Below are positions 1-8,936 of a DNA stretch of 64,000 nt, in pieces. Position 1 is the first letter of the stretch, and each line of letters begins with the position of its first letter. The notes under the pieces are model-generated. The model did not search any database. It saw only the letters and a list, made by a program, of their open reading frames with translations, and was not told the origin of the DNA. Source of the DNA: Salinicola acroporae (GTDB lineage Bacteria; Pseudomonadota; Gammaproteobacteria; Pseudomonadales; Halomonadaceae); assembly GCF_003206615.1 (NCBI RefSeq), contig NZ_PZJW01000012.1:124001-188000 (forward strand), in the 5' to 3' direction. The position numbers and the translations under genes are program-made.

Positions 1-28
1 CGGCCCCGATCCTCAGGGACCGGGGCCG
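1..28 (-). terminator. Probable terminator hairpin of the BCCT gene (cut by window edge)
   Basis: An 8-bp stem (CGGCCCCG / CGGGGCCG) with a 12-base loop lies directly after the stop of the BCCT transporter read on the minus strand. Any T-tract would lie outside the window, so the terminator call is partly inferred from position. Confidence 0.55.
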
Positions 29-47
29 GGATTCACCACGCCGGCGA

Positions 48-1682
48 TCAGCGCGGGTTGATGCGGCGGTTCTTGATATCGGGGGCACGCCGGTAGCGAT
101 CCTCTTCGCCCAGCTCCTCGGCCTCGAAGGCATCGGCCCCGACCGGGGTATCGCTATGGCGCCGGTAGAGTGCGGTCAGCATGGCCTTGCGATCGGCGCG
201 CAGCTCTTTCAACGTCACGAATATCATCCCGTAGAGGATGAAGGTGAAGGGCAACGCCGCCAACACCGAGGCCGACTGCAGCCCTTTCAGTCCGTTCTCG
301 CCCCCGGCGGAGAGCAGCGTCAGGCAGATCGCCGCGATCAATACCCCCCAGATGATACGTTTCATCAACGGCGGATTGAGCGAGCCGTTGTCCGTCATCT
401 GCGACACGATGTAGGTCGCCGAATCTGCCGACGTCACCAGGAAGATGAAGATCAGGCAGAGTGCGACGACCGACAGCACGTTCGAGAACGGCATCAGGTC
501 GAACATGCGGAACAGCGCCGACGTGATGTTGTCCGCCGTTGCCTGGGCAAGACCTGCGTCGCTGTTCATCTCCATCTGGATGGCGGCACCGCCGAAGATT
601 CCGATCCACAGGCAAGCCAGCAGCGGCGGTACCACGAGCACCCCGAAAACATACTGTTTGATGGTTCGCCCGCGCGAGATTCGCGCCACGAACGTTCCCA
701 CGAACGGTGACCAGGCAATCACCCAGGCCCAGTAGAAGATGGTCCAGTTCGAGGCCCACTGACTGTCATCGTAGGGCGACATCCGCAGACTCATGCCGAT
801 GAAGTTCTGCAGATAGTCGCCGATGCCCAGCGTGATGGTCTCGAGAATCGCGATGGTCGGCCCCGTGAACAGGATGTAGAACATCAGCGCGAAGCAGATG
901 ATCAGATTGAGGTTGGAGAGGTTCTTGATGCCCTTGTCGAGGCCCGATGTGGCCGAGACCATGTAGCAGATGAACATCGCGCCCATGATGATGAACTGCC
1001 ACATCATGTTTTCGGGCACGTCGAACACCGAGTGCAGGCCACCATTGATCTGCAGCACCGCCAAGCCGATGGAGGTCGCCACGCCCATCACCGTCGCGAC
1101 GACCGCGAAGATATCGAGGACCGGCCCGAGACGGCGCAATTTCGGGCGTTTCGCGGTGACCGACGACAGCACGTTGGAGACCATGCCCGCCTGCCCCTTG
1201 CGAAACTGGTAGTAGGCGATGATCAGACCGACGACCGAGAACGCCGCCCACTGGTGAATCCCCCAGTTGAAGAAGGCGTACTGAATCGCATAACGCGCCG
1301 ATTCGGCGGACTCCGGTTCCACGTCACCATAGGGTGGCGTCATGTAATGCGTCATGGGCTCCGCCATGCCGTAGAACACCAGGCCGACCCCGAAGCCCGC
1401 CGCCAGCAGCATGCTGACCCATGAGAAGAAACCGTAAGTCGGTTTGCTGTCCTGGGGCCCCAGGCGAATCTTGCCGTACTTGCTGAATGCCAGGCCGACC
1501 AGAAAAATGACGAACCCGAACACGGAAATCAGGTAGAACCACCCGAAGTAATGTGTGGTCGCCCCCAGTGCCGCATTGGCGATATTTCCGAACCCTGTCG
1601 GGAAAATCGCGCCTAAGGCCACGATCGCCGCGATCACCACCGCCGAGACGATGAATACGCCTTGCTTGCCGAGTTTGGGCAT
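48..1682 (-). CDS. BCCT family osmolyte transporter
   Basis: 544 aa sodium- or proton-coupled inner-membrane carrier of the betaine/choline/carnitine transporter family, with about 12 hydrophobic segments. The GMAEPMTHY stretch near residue 105 and the tryptophan-rich core segment near residues 312-345 (WTIFYWAWVIAWSPFVG) are BCCT hallmarks. Length is typical of transporters lacking a long regulatory C-tail; the C-terminus here is short and charged. An AAGGGG ribosome-binding site precedes the ATG. In halophiles such carriers import glycine betaine, choline or ectoine for osmoprotection, but the substrate cannot be read from the sequence. It stands alone, divergent from the next operon. Confidence 0.93.
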   Translation of the reverse strand: MPKLGKQGVFIVSAVVIAAIVALGAIFPTGFGNIANAALGATTHYFGWFYLISVFGFVIFLVGLAFSKYGKIRLGPQDSKPTYGFFSWVSMLLAAGFGVGLVFYGMAEPMTHYMTPPYGDVEPESAESARYAIQYAFFNWGIHQWAAFSVVGLIIAYYQFRKGQAGMVSNVLSSVTAKRPKLRRLGPVLDIFAVVATVMGVATSIGLAVLQINGGLHSVFDVPENMMWQFIIMGAMFICYMVSATSGLDKGIKNLSNLNLIICFALMFYILFTGPTIAILETITLGIGDYLQNFIGMSLRMSPYDDSQWASNWTIFYWAWVIAWSPFVGTFVARISRGRTIKQYVFGVLVVPPLLACLWIGIFGGAAIQMEMNSDAGLAQATADNITSALFRMFDLMPFSNVLSVVALCLIFIFLVTSADSATYIVSQMTDNGSLNPPLMKRIIWGVLIAAICLTLLSAGGENGLKGLQSASVLAALPFTFILYGMIFVTLKELRADRKAMLTALYRRHSDTPVGADAFEAEELGEEDRYRRAPDIKNRRINPR

Positions 1683-1874
1683 GTCGTCCCCTTTTGATTG
1701 TGCTGATTTCCTTCGACGTCAATAGTGTAGACGACCCCGCCGCGCTCTGCGGAAGCCCCATCGCCCGCCTGGTCCGAACGGGGGCGAGAGATTCCCCCAT
1801 CGGGTTCCGGCGTAAGACTTCGTTAAGCCCCTGCCCTTCAAGCTAGCCTCCATCATCTTGTCGGAGGGCTATCG

Positions 1875-2522
1875 ATGTCGGGTTTACCTGCTTCAGCGGC
1901 GGATACCGTCTGGCGTGAAAGTCGCGGCGATCGAGAGCGAGCCACGCTCGAGAAATTCATTGCCGACACTTACCGGCAGCAGCATGGTGCGTCGATCGGC
2001 CAGTTCGCACCGCGACTCTACGGGCTATGGGAGCGCGATGAATTACAGGCTGCCGTCGGCGTCCGTCGCGCCGATGCCTCCCCGCTCTTTCTCGAGTGCT
2101 ACCTGGAAACGCCCATCGAGCAGGCGCTCTCCGCGGTGCTGGATCAGCCGGTGGAGCGCACGGCACTGGCGGAGATCGGCAACCTGGCGGCACGCCGCCC
2201 GGGCATGACGGTCGCGCTGATTCGCGCCCTGATCGACTCGCTCGTCGCCGAGGAGTGCCGCTGGCTGGCATTCACCGCGACAGCAACGGTGCGCAACGGT
2301 TTTCGACGCCTCGGTCTCGACGTTCACCGTCTCGCGGACGCCGACCCGACCCGGCTGGGCGACACCCGAGGAGACTGGGGCAACTACTACCTGCATCGGC
2401 CCTGGGTCATGGGTGGCGACCTGATCGCCGCCTGGCATCGTCTCACCCCGAGTCACGGCCGCTCCGCCACCACTACCGTGCCAGCCGCGGCCCCGCATCT
2501 CAAGGACATCGATCATGCGTGA
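1875..2522 (+). CDS. Thermostable hemolysin family protein (acyltransferase-like fold)
   Basis: 215 aa protein of the thermostable-hemolysin family. The family name comes from a Vibrio protein; the fold is related to GNAT-type acyltransferases, so a hemolytic role here is doubtful. Recognisable parts are the FIADTYRQQHGA start region, the LECYLE...P(I/V)E core, the EIGNLAARRPG motif around residue 100 and FTATATVRNGFRRLG around residue 140. No signal peptide is seen. A GGAGGG ribosome-binding site precedes the ATG. It is the first gene of a five-gene operon and overlaps the downstream ligase by 8 bases, suggesting both act on the same acyl substrate (inference). Confidence 0.8.
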   Translation: MSGLPASAADTVWRESRGDRERATLEKFIADTYRQQHGASIGQFAPRLYGLWERDELQAAVGVRRADASPLFLECYLETPIEQALSAVLDQPVERTALAEIGNLAARRPGMTVALIRALIDSLVAEECRWLAFTATATVRNGFRRLGLDVHRLADADPTRLGDTRGDWGNYYLHRPWVMGGDLIAAWHRLTPSHGRSATTTVPAAAPHLKDIDHA

Positions 2523-3981
2523 GCGATTTCTGGATCATCTCCGAGCGCTGGGAAACGACGATGCGGACCGCATCGCCCTGGAGGACGAAACCCGGTCAAT
2601 CCGTTATGGCGACCTGATGGCGCTCGTCGACTCCCGGGCACGGCAGCTGCGTCGACTCGGCAGTCAACGTGTGGGTTTGGCGCTGGACAATGGCATCGAC
2701 TGGGCGCTGTGGGATCTGGCGATGATGCGGGAAGCCATCGTCAACGTGCCACTGCCGGGCTTCTTCACCCCGGCGCAGTTGACCCACCTGGTTGACCAGG
2801 TCGGTATCGATACCTTGATCGGGTCCGGACCACTGGCAGGCACGCTGGGTTTCGATGCCACCCCGGAAGCCGACGCCATGCTCTGGCAACGTCGCGGTAT
2901 CTCGCCACCGCCGGACTTGCCCGTGGGCACCCACAAGATCACCTTCACCTCGGGCACCAGTGGTACGCCAAAAGGGGTCTGTCTGAGCAGCGACAACCAG
3001 CTCACCGTCGCCGAGAGTCTCGCGGGTGTCGCCGCTAGCGTCGACGTGCGCCGGCATCTGGCGATACTCCCGCTGGCGACGCTGCTGGAGAACATCGGCG
3101 GCATCTATGCGCCGCTATGGCTCGGGGGCAGTATCAGCCTGCCATCGCTGGCCGCACTGGGCTGGCAGGGCGCCAGCGGCTTCGACAGTGCCAGTGGCTG
3201 GCGCGTCATCAGCCGCCAGGCGCCGGACAGCCTGATTCTGGTGCCGCAACTGCTGTCGGCGCTACTTACCCGGCAAGGCGATGCCCCCATCGGCTTTGGC
3301 CGCTTCTTCGCCGTCGGCGGGGCCACGGTTTCGCCAGCGCTGCTGGCGCGTGCGGAAGCCGCCGGTTGGCCGGTGTTCGAGGGTTACGGCCTCTCCGAAT
3401 GCGCGTCCGTGGTCACGCTCAATCGTCCCGGCGAACGGCATCCCGGCAGTGTCGGGCGCCCCCTGCCTCATGTCGAGGTCAGACTGGCCGACGACGGCGA
3501 AGTGCTGGTCCAGGGCAATGTGATGCTGGGCTATCTGGGTGACAGCGCGCCGGCGCCGACGGTCTGGCCCACCGGCGACCTGGGGCAATGGGATGGCGAT
3601 GGCCTGAGACTCCGGGGACGTCGTCGCCAGGTCTTCATCACCGCCTACGGACGCAATGTCGATCCAGCCTGGGTCGAAGCCGAACTGACCGCCGAACCCG
3701 CGATTGCCCAGGCCTGGGTGAGTGGTGAAGCGCAGTCTTTCAACCGTGCCCTGCTGGTACCGCGGGGCGACTGGGTCAACGATCGCCAGATCGAAGACGC
3801 GGTCGCCAGCGCCAATGCCCGATTACCCGATTACGCGCGTGTCTCGCTGTGGCAACGCAGCGCCCCCTTTACCGCACAAAACGGTCTGGCGACCGCCAAT
3901 GGCCGATTGCGCCGCGACGCCCTGACCGCTCATTACCACACCAGGCTAACCAGCCCGGTCCCTCTATCGACAGATGCATAG
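2515..3981 (+). CDS. AMP-dependent acyl ligase (fatty acyl-CoA synthetase-like)
   Basis: 488 aa ANL-superfamily adenylating enzyme, expected to activate a carboxylic (probably fatty) acid as acyl-AMP. The phosphate-binding loop ITFTSGTSGTPKG is at about residues 142-154, the A5 motif GYGLSECASV near 290, the A7 motif PTGDLGQW near 351 and the A8 hinge near 365. The C-terminal NGLATANGRLRR segment resembles long-chain acyl-CoA synthetases, but the usual catalytic A10 lysine appears to be Arg464. The protein is shorter than standard FadD (about 560 aa). It starts inside the hemolysin-family gene and is followed by a diiron-oxidase-like gene. Confidence 0.85.
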   Translation: MRERFLDHLRALGNDDADRIALEDETRSIRYGDLMALVDSRARQLRRLGSQRVGLALDNGIDWALWDLAMMREAIVNVPLPGFFTPAQLTHLVDQVGIDTLIGSGPLAGTLGFDATPEADAMLWQRRGISPPPDLPVGTHKITFTSGTSGTPKGVCLSSDNQLTVAESLAGVAASVDVRRHLAILPLATLLENIGGIYAPLWLGGSISLPSLAALGWQGASGFDSASGWRVISRQAPDSLILVPQLLSALLTRQGDAPIGFGRFFAVGGATVSPALLARAEAAGWPVFEGYGLSECASVVTLNRPGERHPGSVGRPLPHVEVRLADDGEVLVQGNVMLGYLGDSAPAPTVWPTGDLGQWDGDGLRLRGRRRQVFITAYGRNVDPAWVEAELTAEPAIAQAWVSGEAQSFNRALLVPRGDWVNDRQIEDAVASANARLPDYARVSLWQRSAPFTAQNGLATANGRLRRDALTAHYHTRLTSPVPLSTDA

Positions 3982-4012
3982 GACATCCGTCCACGTCCGA
4001 GGAGACGACACC

Positions 4013-4708
4013 ATGTCCCACTACGAAACCTTGCAACAAGCCACCGCTAGTCATCGCCAATGGCTGCTCGATACGCCGGTGATTCGCCAGGCGTTGGAAG
4101 GCAACATCACCAAGGAGATCTATCAGGCGTTTCTGGCGCAGGCTTACCATCACGTCAAACAGACGGTGCCATTGATGATGGCTTGCGGCGCGCGCCTGCC
4201 TCCGCGACTGGAGTGGCTGCGTGGCGCGCTGGTCGAGTACATCGAGGAAGAGTACGGCCACCAGGAGTGGATCCTGGACGACATTCGAGCCCTGGGCGGC
4301 GACGCCGAGGCGGTCGCCAGCGCGACTCCGGCGCCGGCGACCGAACTGATGGTGCGCTACGTCCGCGACGTGATCGCCTATGACAACCCGGTCGGCTTCT
4401 TCGGCATGGTGCACGTATTGGAAGGTACCAGCACCGCCATCGCCACCCAGGCCGCCGAGCAGATGCGAGACGGCGCGGGCCTTCCGGCCAACGCCTTCCG
4501 CTATCTCGAATCCCACGGCAGCCTCGATATCGGCCATCTGGCGTTCTTCGAAGAGCAGATCAACCGGCTCGACGACCCCGCCGACCTGCAAGCCATCATC
4601 GATGCCGCCAACATGGTCTACCGGCTCTACGGTGCCATGTTCCGCAACCTCCGCCAGGACGCCGACGATGCCGTCAGCCACGAGGGCCTGAGCCATGCGC
4701 TGGTCTGA
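4013..4708 (+). CDS. TenA/heme-oxygenase-like diiron oxidase family protein
   Basis: 231 aa all-helical protein of the TenA / heme-oxygenase-like superfamily. Visible candidate metal ligands are Glu80-x2-His83, Glu137 and the His168-x3-Asp172-x2-His175 motif, the pattern of heme-oxygenase-like diiron oxidases (HDO; for example UndA, which turns fatty acids into 1-alkenes, or SznF). The TenA thiaminase cysteine signature is not evident, so a thiamine role is unlikely. The ATG at 4013 is chosen because GAGGAGA precedes it; an upstream in-frame ATG at 3974 lies inside the ligase gene. It overlaps the following SDR gene. Product and substrate are unknown. Confidence 0.8.
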   Translation: MSHYETLQQATASHRQWLLDTPVIRQALEGNITKEIYQAFLAQAYHHVKQTVPLMMACGARLPPRLEWLRGALVEYIEEEYGHQEWILDDIRALGGDAEAVASATPAPATELMVRYVRDVIAYDNPVGFFGMVHVLEGTSTAIATQAAEQMRDGAGLPANAFRYLESHGSLDIGHLAFFEEQINRLDDPADLQAIIDAANMVYRLYGAMFRNLRQDADDAVSHEGLSHALV

Positions 4709-5492
4709 TCGTCGCATCCTGATCACCGGCGCCAGCGGCGGTATCGGACGCGAACTGGTGACCCTGCTGGCCCAGCGCGGTGCGCGGCTGCTGATCGTGG
4801 GGCGTAACGCCAGCGTGCTGAAAACGCTGGCAGCGTTGGCGCCAGACCGCATACACACGCTGTCCGCCGACCTGACGATGCCCGATGATCGCCACCGGGT
4901 GGTCGAGATCGCGGAAGAGACGCGTATCGATATGCTGATCAACGCCGCCGGCGTCAATCACTTCGGTCTGTTCGACGAGCAGTCCCCGGTGGCGATCTCG
5001 TCGATGGTGGACCTCAACGTGACCGCCACCCTGCTGCTCACGCAAGCGCTGCTACCGCGACTGCTGCACGAGAACAGCGCCTGGATCGTCAACCTCGGTT
5101 CCGCGTTCGGCGCCATCGGGCACCCTGGCTATACCGCCTATTGCACGACCAAGTTCGCCCTGCGCGGATTCAGCCAGGCGCTGCGCCGGGAACTGGCCGA
5201 CACGCCGGTTCAGGTACTCCACATCTCCCCCCGGGCCACCCGGACCAGCATGAACAGTGACCGCGCCGATGCCCTCAATACCGAGCTGGGCAACCACGTG
5301 GACGAACCCGTCCAGGTCGCGGCGAGCGTGATCCGCGGCATCGAGACACAGGCTCGTGATCGGCAGCTCGGTTGGCCGGAGTGCCTGCTGGTCAAGTTGA
5401 ACGGGATCCTACCCGGCATCGTCGACCGCGCGCTCAAGAAACGGCTGCCGACGATCCAGCAGCATGCACGCCGCCCGTCCCCCTCGCCATGA
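4695..5492 (+). CDS. SDR family NAD(P)-dependent oxidoreductase
   Basis: 265 aa classical short-chain dehydrogenase. The cofactor-binding TGASGGIG motif is at residues 11-18, NAAG near 85, and the catalytic Tyr149-x3-Lys153 pair follows the NLGSAFG serine segment. It resembles SDRs that reduce or oxidise fatty-acyl or beta-keto substrates, with the catalytic core followed by a 70-residue tail. It begins inside the diiron-oxidase gene, so the two are probably translationally coupled and act in sequence (inference). Confidence 0.88.
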   Translation: MRWSDRRILITGASGGIGRELVTLLAQRGARLLIVGRNASVLKTLAALAPDRIHTLSADLTMPDDRHRVVEIAEETRIDMLINAAGVNHFGLFDEQSPVAISSMVDLNVTATLLLTQALLPRLLHENSAWIVNLGSAFGAIGHPGYTAYCTTKFALRGFSQALRRELADTPVQVLHISPRATRTSMNSDRADALNTELGNHVDEPVQVAASVIRGIETQARDRQLGWPECLLVKLNGILPGIVDRALKKRLPTIQQHARRPSPSP

Positions 5493-5511
5493 TTCGTACA
5501 CGGAGATCACC

Positions 5512-6210
5512 ATGACAGCACATCGCCCCCTGAAGGTGCTGATTCTCGCCACCGCGCTTGCCACGATGTCGGGAATCGCGCTTGCCGGCAGCCCGCTCGC
5601 ACTGGCGGCCGAATCCCCGACGGCGTCGGGCGCGGCGTCGGCGACCACGGTCGCCGCGGGTCTGCACGAGCTCCAGAGCCGCTGGGCCAATATCCAGTAC
5701 AAGACGCCGGAAGCACGGCGTGCCGACGCTTTCGATCAGCTCTACCAGCGCGCTCAGGTCCTGCTCAAAGCGCAACCCGATAGCGCCGCGCTGCATACCT
5801 GGGCAGGCATCATCCGAGGCTCCCAGGCCGGTGCGGAGGGCGGCCTGGGCGCGCTCTCCCTGGTCAAGGAGACACGTTCCGAGTTCGAGCAGGCGATATC
5901 GATCGACCCGGCGACGCTGGACGGCTCGGCCTACACCAGCCTGGGCACCCTCTATCACCAGGTGCCCGGCTGGCCGCTGAGCTTCGGCGACGACGACAAG
6001 GCGCGCGAGCTGCTACGGAAAGGGTTGAGCCTCAATCCCGACGGGATCGACAGCAACTATTTCTGGGCCCAATACCTCCACGACGAGGGCGACGATGCGC
6101 AGGCTCGCCAGGCACTCGAGAAAGCGATGGTCGCTGCGCCGCGCCCCGGCCGGGAAACGGCCGACGCCGGACGTCGTCAAGACATTCAGGCGTTGCTGCG
6201 GGAGATCTAG
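5512..6210 (+). CDS. Exported TPR-like protein (TatT-like)
   Basis: 232 aa protein with a typical signal peptide (basic start, hydrophobic stretch, cleavage near the ALA sites at residues 20-30). The mature part holds helical repeats with TPR character, and AGIIRGSQAG, SAYTSLGTLYHQVPGWPLSFGDD and FWAQYLHDEGD segments resemble the TatT family of periplasmic proteins. The ATG at 5512 is preceded by GGAG and gives the signal peptide directly; the in-frame ATG at 5464 does not. As the last gene of the operon it may be a periplasmic binding or scaffolding partner of the pathway, which is unproven. Confidence 0.75.
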   Translation: MTAHRPLKVLILATALATMSGIALAGSPLALAAESPTASGAASATTVAAGLHELQSRWANIQYKTPEARRADAFDQLYQRAQVLLKAQPDSAALHTWAGIIRGSQAGAEGGLGALSLVKETRSEFEQAISIDPATLDGSAYTSLGTLYHQVPGWPLSFGDDDKARELLRKGLSLNPDGIDSNYFWAQYLHDEGDDAQARQALEKAMVAAPRPGRETADAGRRQDIQALLREI

Positions 6211-6295
6211 ACGCAGAATCCTCGTTCGAACCTCCGAGGAACCCGGTGGCAGCGTGGAGATCGACAGCGGGTATCGGTTGCATTCATCGCAACAG

Positions 6296-6319
6296 CCCTC
6301 ATGATGGAGATCATGAGGG
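6296..6319 (+). other. Perfect 10-bp inverted repeat between operon end and LLM gene
   Basis: CCCTCATGAT / ATCATGAGGG with a GGAG loop, 85 bases after the TPR gene and 40 bases before the next start. There is no T-tract, so it is either a weak terminator, an mRNA-stabilising hairpin or an operator. Confidence 0.5.
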
Positions 6320-6358
6320 CGCTAACGAGCGTCCATTCATTTCCTGAAGGGAACGCTC

Positions 6359-7357
6359 ATGTCACGACTTGCCGATATTCCTCTCTCGGTGCTGGATCTG
6401 GCGCCGATCACGCGCGACGGCACCGCAGCGGAGACGTTCCGCCGCAGCGTCGATCTGGCCCAGCAGACCGAGCGTCTGGGCTACAACCGCTACTGGCTGG
6501 CCGAGCACCACAACATCGATGGTATCGCCAGCGCGGCGACCAGCGTCCTGATCGGTCATATCGCCGGGGCGACCTCGACCATGCGCATCGGCAGCGGCGG
6601 GATCATGCTGCCCAACCATCCACCGCTGGCGATCGCCGAGCAGTTCGGCACGCTGGCGACGCTCTACCCGGAGCGTATCGATCTCGGCCTCGGCCGTGCC
6701 CCGGGCTCCGACGGCATCACCATGCAGGCCATGCGTCGCGACCCGCGCGCCGGGGTCAATGATTTCCCCGACCGCCTCGACGAACTCCGCCGCTACCTGG
6801 GCGATACCGTACCCGGCCAGCGGGTGCGGGCGATTCCCGGTGAAGGCACCCATGTGCCGATCTGGCTGCTCGGTTCCAGTGGCTACAGTGCCCAGCTCGC
6901 GGCCAGGCTCGGGCTGCCGTTCGCCTTCGCCGGTCAGTTCGCCCCCGGCTACATGATCGAGGCCCTGCATCTCTATCGCGAAGGCTTCCAGCCGGGGGTG
7001 CTCGACAAGCCCCACGCGATGCTCGGGATCCCGCTGATCGCCGCCGATACCGACGAGCGCGCCCGCTTTCTCGCCACCACCCAACAGCAGAAGTTCCTCA
7101 ACCTGATTCGCGGCAAGAGCACGCGGACCCAGCCACCGGTGGCGGATCTCGACTGGTCGCGCCAGGAGCAGGCCATGGTCGCCCAGAATCTCGGGGCCGC
7201 TGTCGTCGGTGGACCCGAGAGCGTGCGCCAGCAACTGGACGAGCTGCTGGCCCGTACCGGGGCCGACGAGATCATGGTCAACACCGACTGTTACGATCAC
7301 GCCGAGCGGGTGAAGTCCTACGAGATTCTGGCGGAGGTTCAGCGGGCGTCACGATAG
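6359..7357 (+). CDS. LLM class flavin-dependent oxidoreductase (YhbW-like)
   Basis: 332 aa bacterial-luciferase-like monooxygenase expected to use reduced FMN. Family features include the start [16 protein letters not shown] near residue 43, [15 protein letters not shown] near 80, DLGLGRAPG near 110 and the late [13 protein letters not shown] region. This arrangement is typical of the single-subunit group that includes E. coli YhbW, whose substrate is not known. An AAGGGA site precedes the ATG. It probably forms its own transcript, ended by the hairpin at 7445. Confidence 0.9.
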   Translation: MSRLADIPLSVLDLAPITRDGTAAETFRRSVDLAQQTERLGYNRYWLAEHHNIDGIASAATSVLIGHIAGATSTMRIGSGGIMLPNHPPLAIAEQFGTLATLYPERIDLGLGRAPGSDGITMQAMRRDPRAGVNDFPDRLDELRRYLGDTVPGQRVRAIPGEGTHVPIWLLGSSGYSAQLAARLGLPFAFAGQFAPGYMIEALHLYREGFQPGVLDKPHAMLGIPLIAADTDERARFLATTQQQKFLNLIRGKSTRTQPPVADLDWSRQEQAMVAQNLGAAVVGGPESVRQQLDELLARTGADEIMVNTDCYDHAERVKSYEILAEVQRASR

Positions 7358-7444
7358 TCGTCGCCGCCCGCAACTCTCCAGACTTATTTTGTTTTGGGTT
7401 GCTCGGCACTGACGAGGATCCAGCCACCCTCACCTGACCTCTGA

Positions 7445-7487
7445 CGAGGGGACTTAACGCTCGTCCCCTCGCCGCTCCCCTTCTTTT
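7445..7487 (+). terminator. Intrinsic terminator of the LLM gene
   Basis: A 9-bp stem CGAGGGGAC / GTCCCCTCG with a 9-base loop, followed by a pyrimidine-rich stretch ending in CTTCTTTT. It lies 90 bases after the stop codon. Confidence 0.65.
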
Positions 7488-7548
7488 AGCGCCGCAGGAT
7501 CGCGAAACCCTGGCCCGTCGGAGACCTTCGCCGGGGTCGGCGCACAAA

Positions 7549-7594
7549 GGACATCCATGTCCTAATGCGCTTCTTGCGACATCCCTGTCGCAAG
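7549..7594. repeat. Pair of palindromes, REP-like intergenic element
   Basis: Two hairpins in a row, GGACAT-CC-ATGTCC (7549-7562) and CTTGCGACA-TCCC-TGTCGCAAG (7573-7594), sit in the 376-base gap between convergent genes (7358-7733). The two share a GACATCC-TGTC core. The surrounding sequence has no supportable gene. Whether the element is dispersed in the genome cannot be seen here. Confidence 0.45.
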
Positions 7595-7671
7595 ACCCCG
7601 CTACGGCACCTCAGGCCAGCGCGCTCCTGAAGGCGCCACGGTGGTCGGTTCCAATGAGTCCAATGGTGTCA

Positions 7672-7706
7672 TATCGATAAAAAACACCCGGCATATAGCC
7701 GGGTGT
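7672..7706 (-). terminator. Intrinsic terminator of transaldolase gene
   Basis: On the minus strand a 9-bp stem ACACCCGGC / GCCGGGTGT with a 5-base loop is followed by an uninterrupted T-run, 28 bases after the talB stop. Confidence 0.9.
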
Positions 7707-7733
7707 CTCTGCATCGAGCTTGAAAGAAAAGAC

Positions 7734-8690
7734 TTAGCCCAATCGCTTGGCCAGCAAACCTTCCAGCTTCTTCTGGTCGGCAGCGAAGGTGCGGATACCC
7801 TCGGCCAGCTTCTCGGTGGCCATGGCGTCCTCGTTGTGTTCCCAGCGGAACTGCGCTTCGCCGATCGGGTCGAGACGCTTGGCGCCGCTACCCTGATCGG
7901 TGATCTTGCGCGTCACTCCACCGTCCGTGGAGGCGAGTTCCTCAAGCAGCGCCGGCGAGATGGTGAGCCGATTGCAGCCGGCCAGCGCCCGGATCTGATC
8001 GGTGTTGCGGAAGCTGGCACCCATGACCACGGTGTCGTAGCCGTACTGGCTGGCGTAGTCGCACACGCCACGCACGAACTTGACGCCCGGATCCTCGTCC
8101 GGCGCGTAGGATTCGGTGCCGGTGGCCTTCTTGTACCAGTCGGTGACACGACCGACGAAGGGCGAGATCAGGTAGACGCCAGCCTCGAAGCAGGCCCGGG
8201 CCTGGGCATCGGAAAACAGCAGCGTCAGGTTACAGTTGATGCCCTCCTTCTCGAGCTTTTCGGCGGCGCGAATGCCTTCCCAGGTCGAGGCCAGCTTGAT
8301 CAGTACCCGATCCTTGGAGACCCCCTGCTTCTCGTAGAGATCGATCAGGTGATGCGCCTTGTCGATGCTCGCCTTCTCGTCGAACGAGAGCTTGGCCGCC
8401 ACCTCGGTAGAGACCCGGCCGGGCACCAGCTTGGTGATCTCGGTGCCGATAGCCACCGACAGGCGATCCACGGCTTCCTCGACGCGGGCGTCGACATTGC
8501 TGATGTCGGACTTGACCGCCGCCAGTGTCTCGTCGATCAGCGCCTGATAGCCCTCGAGTTCGAAGGCCTTGAGGATCAGGGAGGGATTGGTGGTCGCATC
8601 GTGCGGCTGATAGCGACGAATGGCATCCAGGTCGCCGGTATCGGCAACCACCATGGAAAGCTGTTTGAGAGAGTCGAGTTGCTGTGTCAT
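7734..8690 (-). CDS. talB: Transaldolase (TalB type)
   Basis: 318 aa cytosolic enzyme of the non-oxidative pentose phosphate pathway, moving a dihydroxyacetone unit between sugar phosphates. The DATTNPSLI motif near residue 33, the Schiff-base lysine in [13 protein letters not shown] near residue 130 and the NLTLLFS strand identify the E. coli TalA/B subfamily, and length matches. The start MTQQLDSL at 8690 is the conserved one; the frame stays open upstream but that extension is not conserved-looking. It follows the polyol genes and could handle the xylulose-5-phosphate they make. Confidence 0.96.
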   Translation of the reverse strand: MTQQLDSLKQLSMVVADTGDLDAIRRYQPHDATTNPSLILKAFELEGYQALIDETLAAVKSDISNVDARVEEAVDRLSVAIGTEITKLVPGRVSTEVAAKLSFDEKASIDKAHHLIDLYEKQGVSKDRVLIKLASTWEGIRAAEKLEKEGINCNLTLLFSDAQARACFEAGVYLISPFVGRVTDWYKKATGTESYAPDEDPGVKFVRGVCDYASQYGYDTVVMGASFRNTDQIRALAGCNRLTISPALLEELASTDGGVTRKITDQGSGAKRLDPIGEAQFRWEHNEDAMATEKLAEGIRTFAADQKKLEGLLAKRLG

Positions 8691-8936
8691 GAATCGCTCC
8701 ATCGTTGTGGCGTGTGATTGCATCCCGTCGCAATCCTGATTCTGAAAGCATAACACCGATGCGTGGTCATCGCCGTGCCACATACCGGGTTTCCGGTGAT
8801 CGAAGATCAGGGGCAATTCTGGTCGGACAGGCGGCCTGCCACATTGGCATCCCAGCGGAAAATCACCCATCTGTTCTGTCTCATGAGGGGGAGAGGCGAT
8901 GATTTCAATGCCCTCACCCGCTGCCATGGGCGAGTC

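Noticed and set aside
1875-2522. Reading the thermostable hemolysin family gene as a toxin
   Set aside because: No signal peptide or pore-forming features; it sits in an enzyme operon and the family fold is acyltransferase-like.
4013-4708. Calling the TenA-like gene a thiaminase or thiamine regulator
   Set aside because: Metal-ligand pattern fits diiron oxidases and no thiamine genes are nearby.
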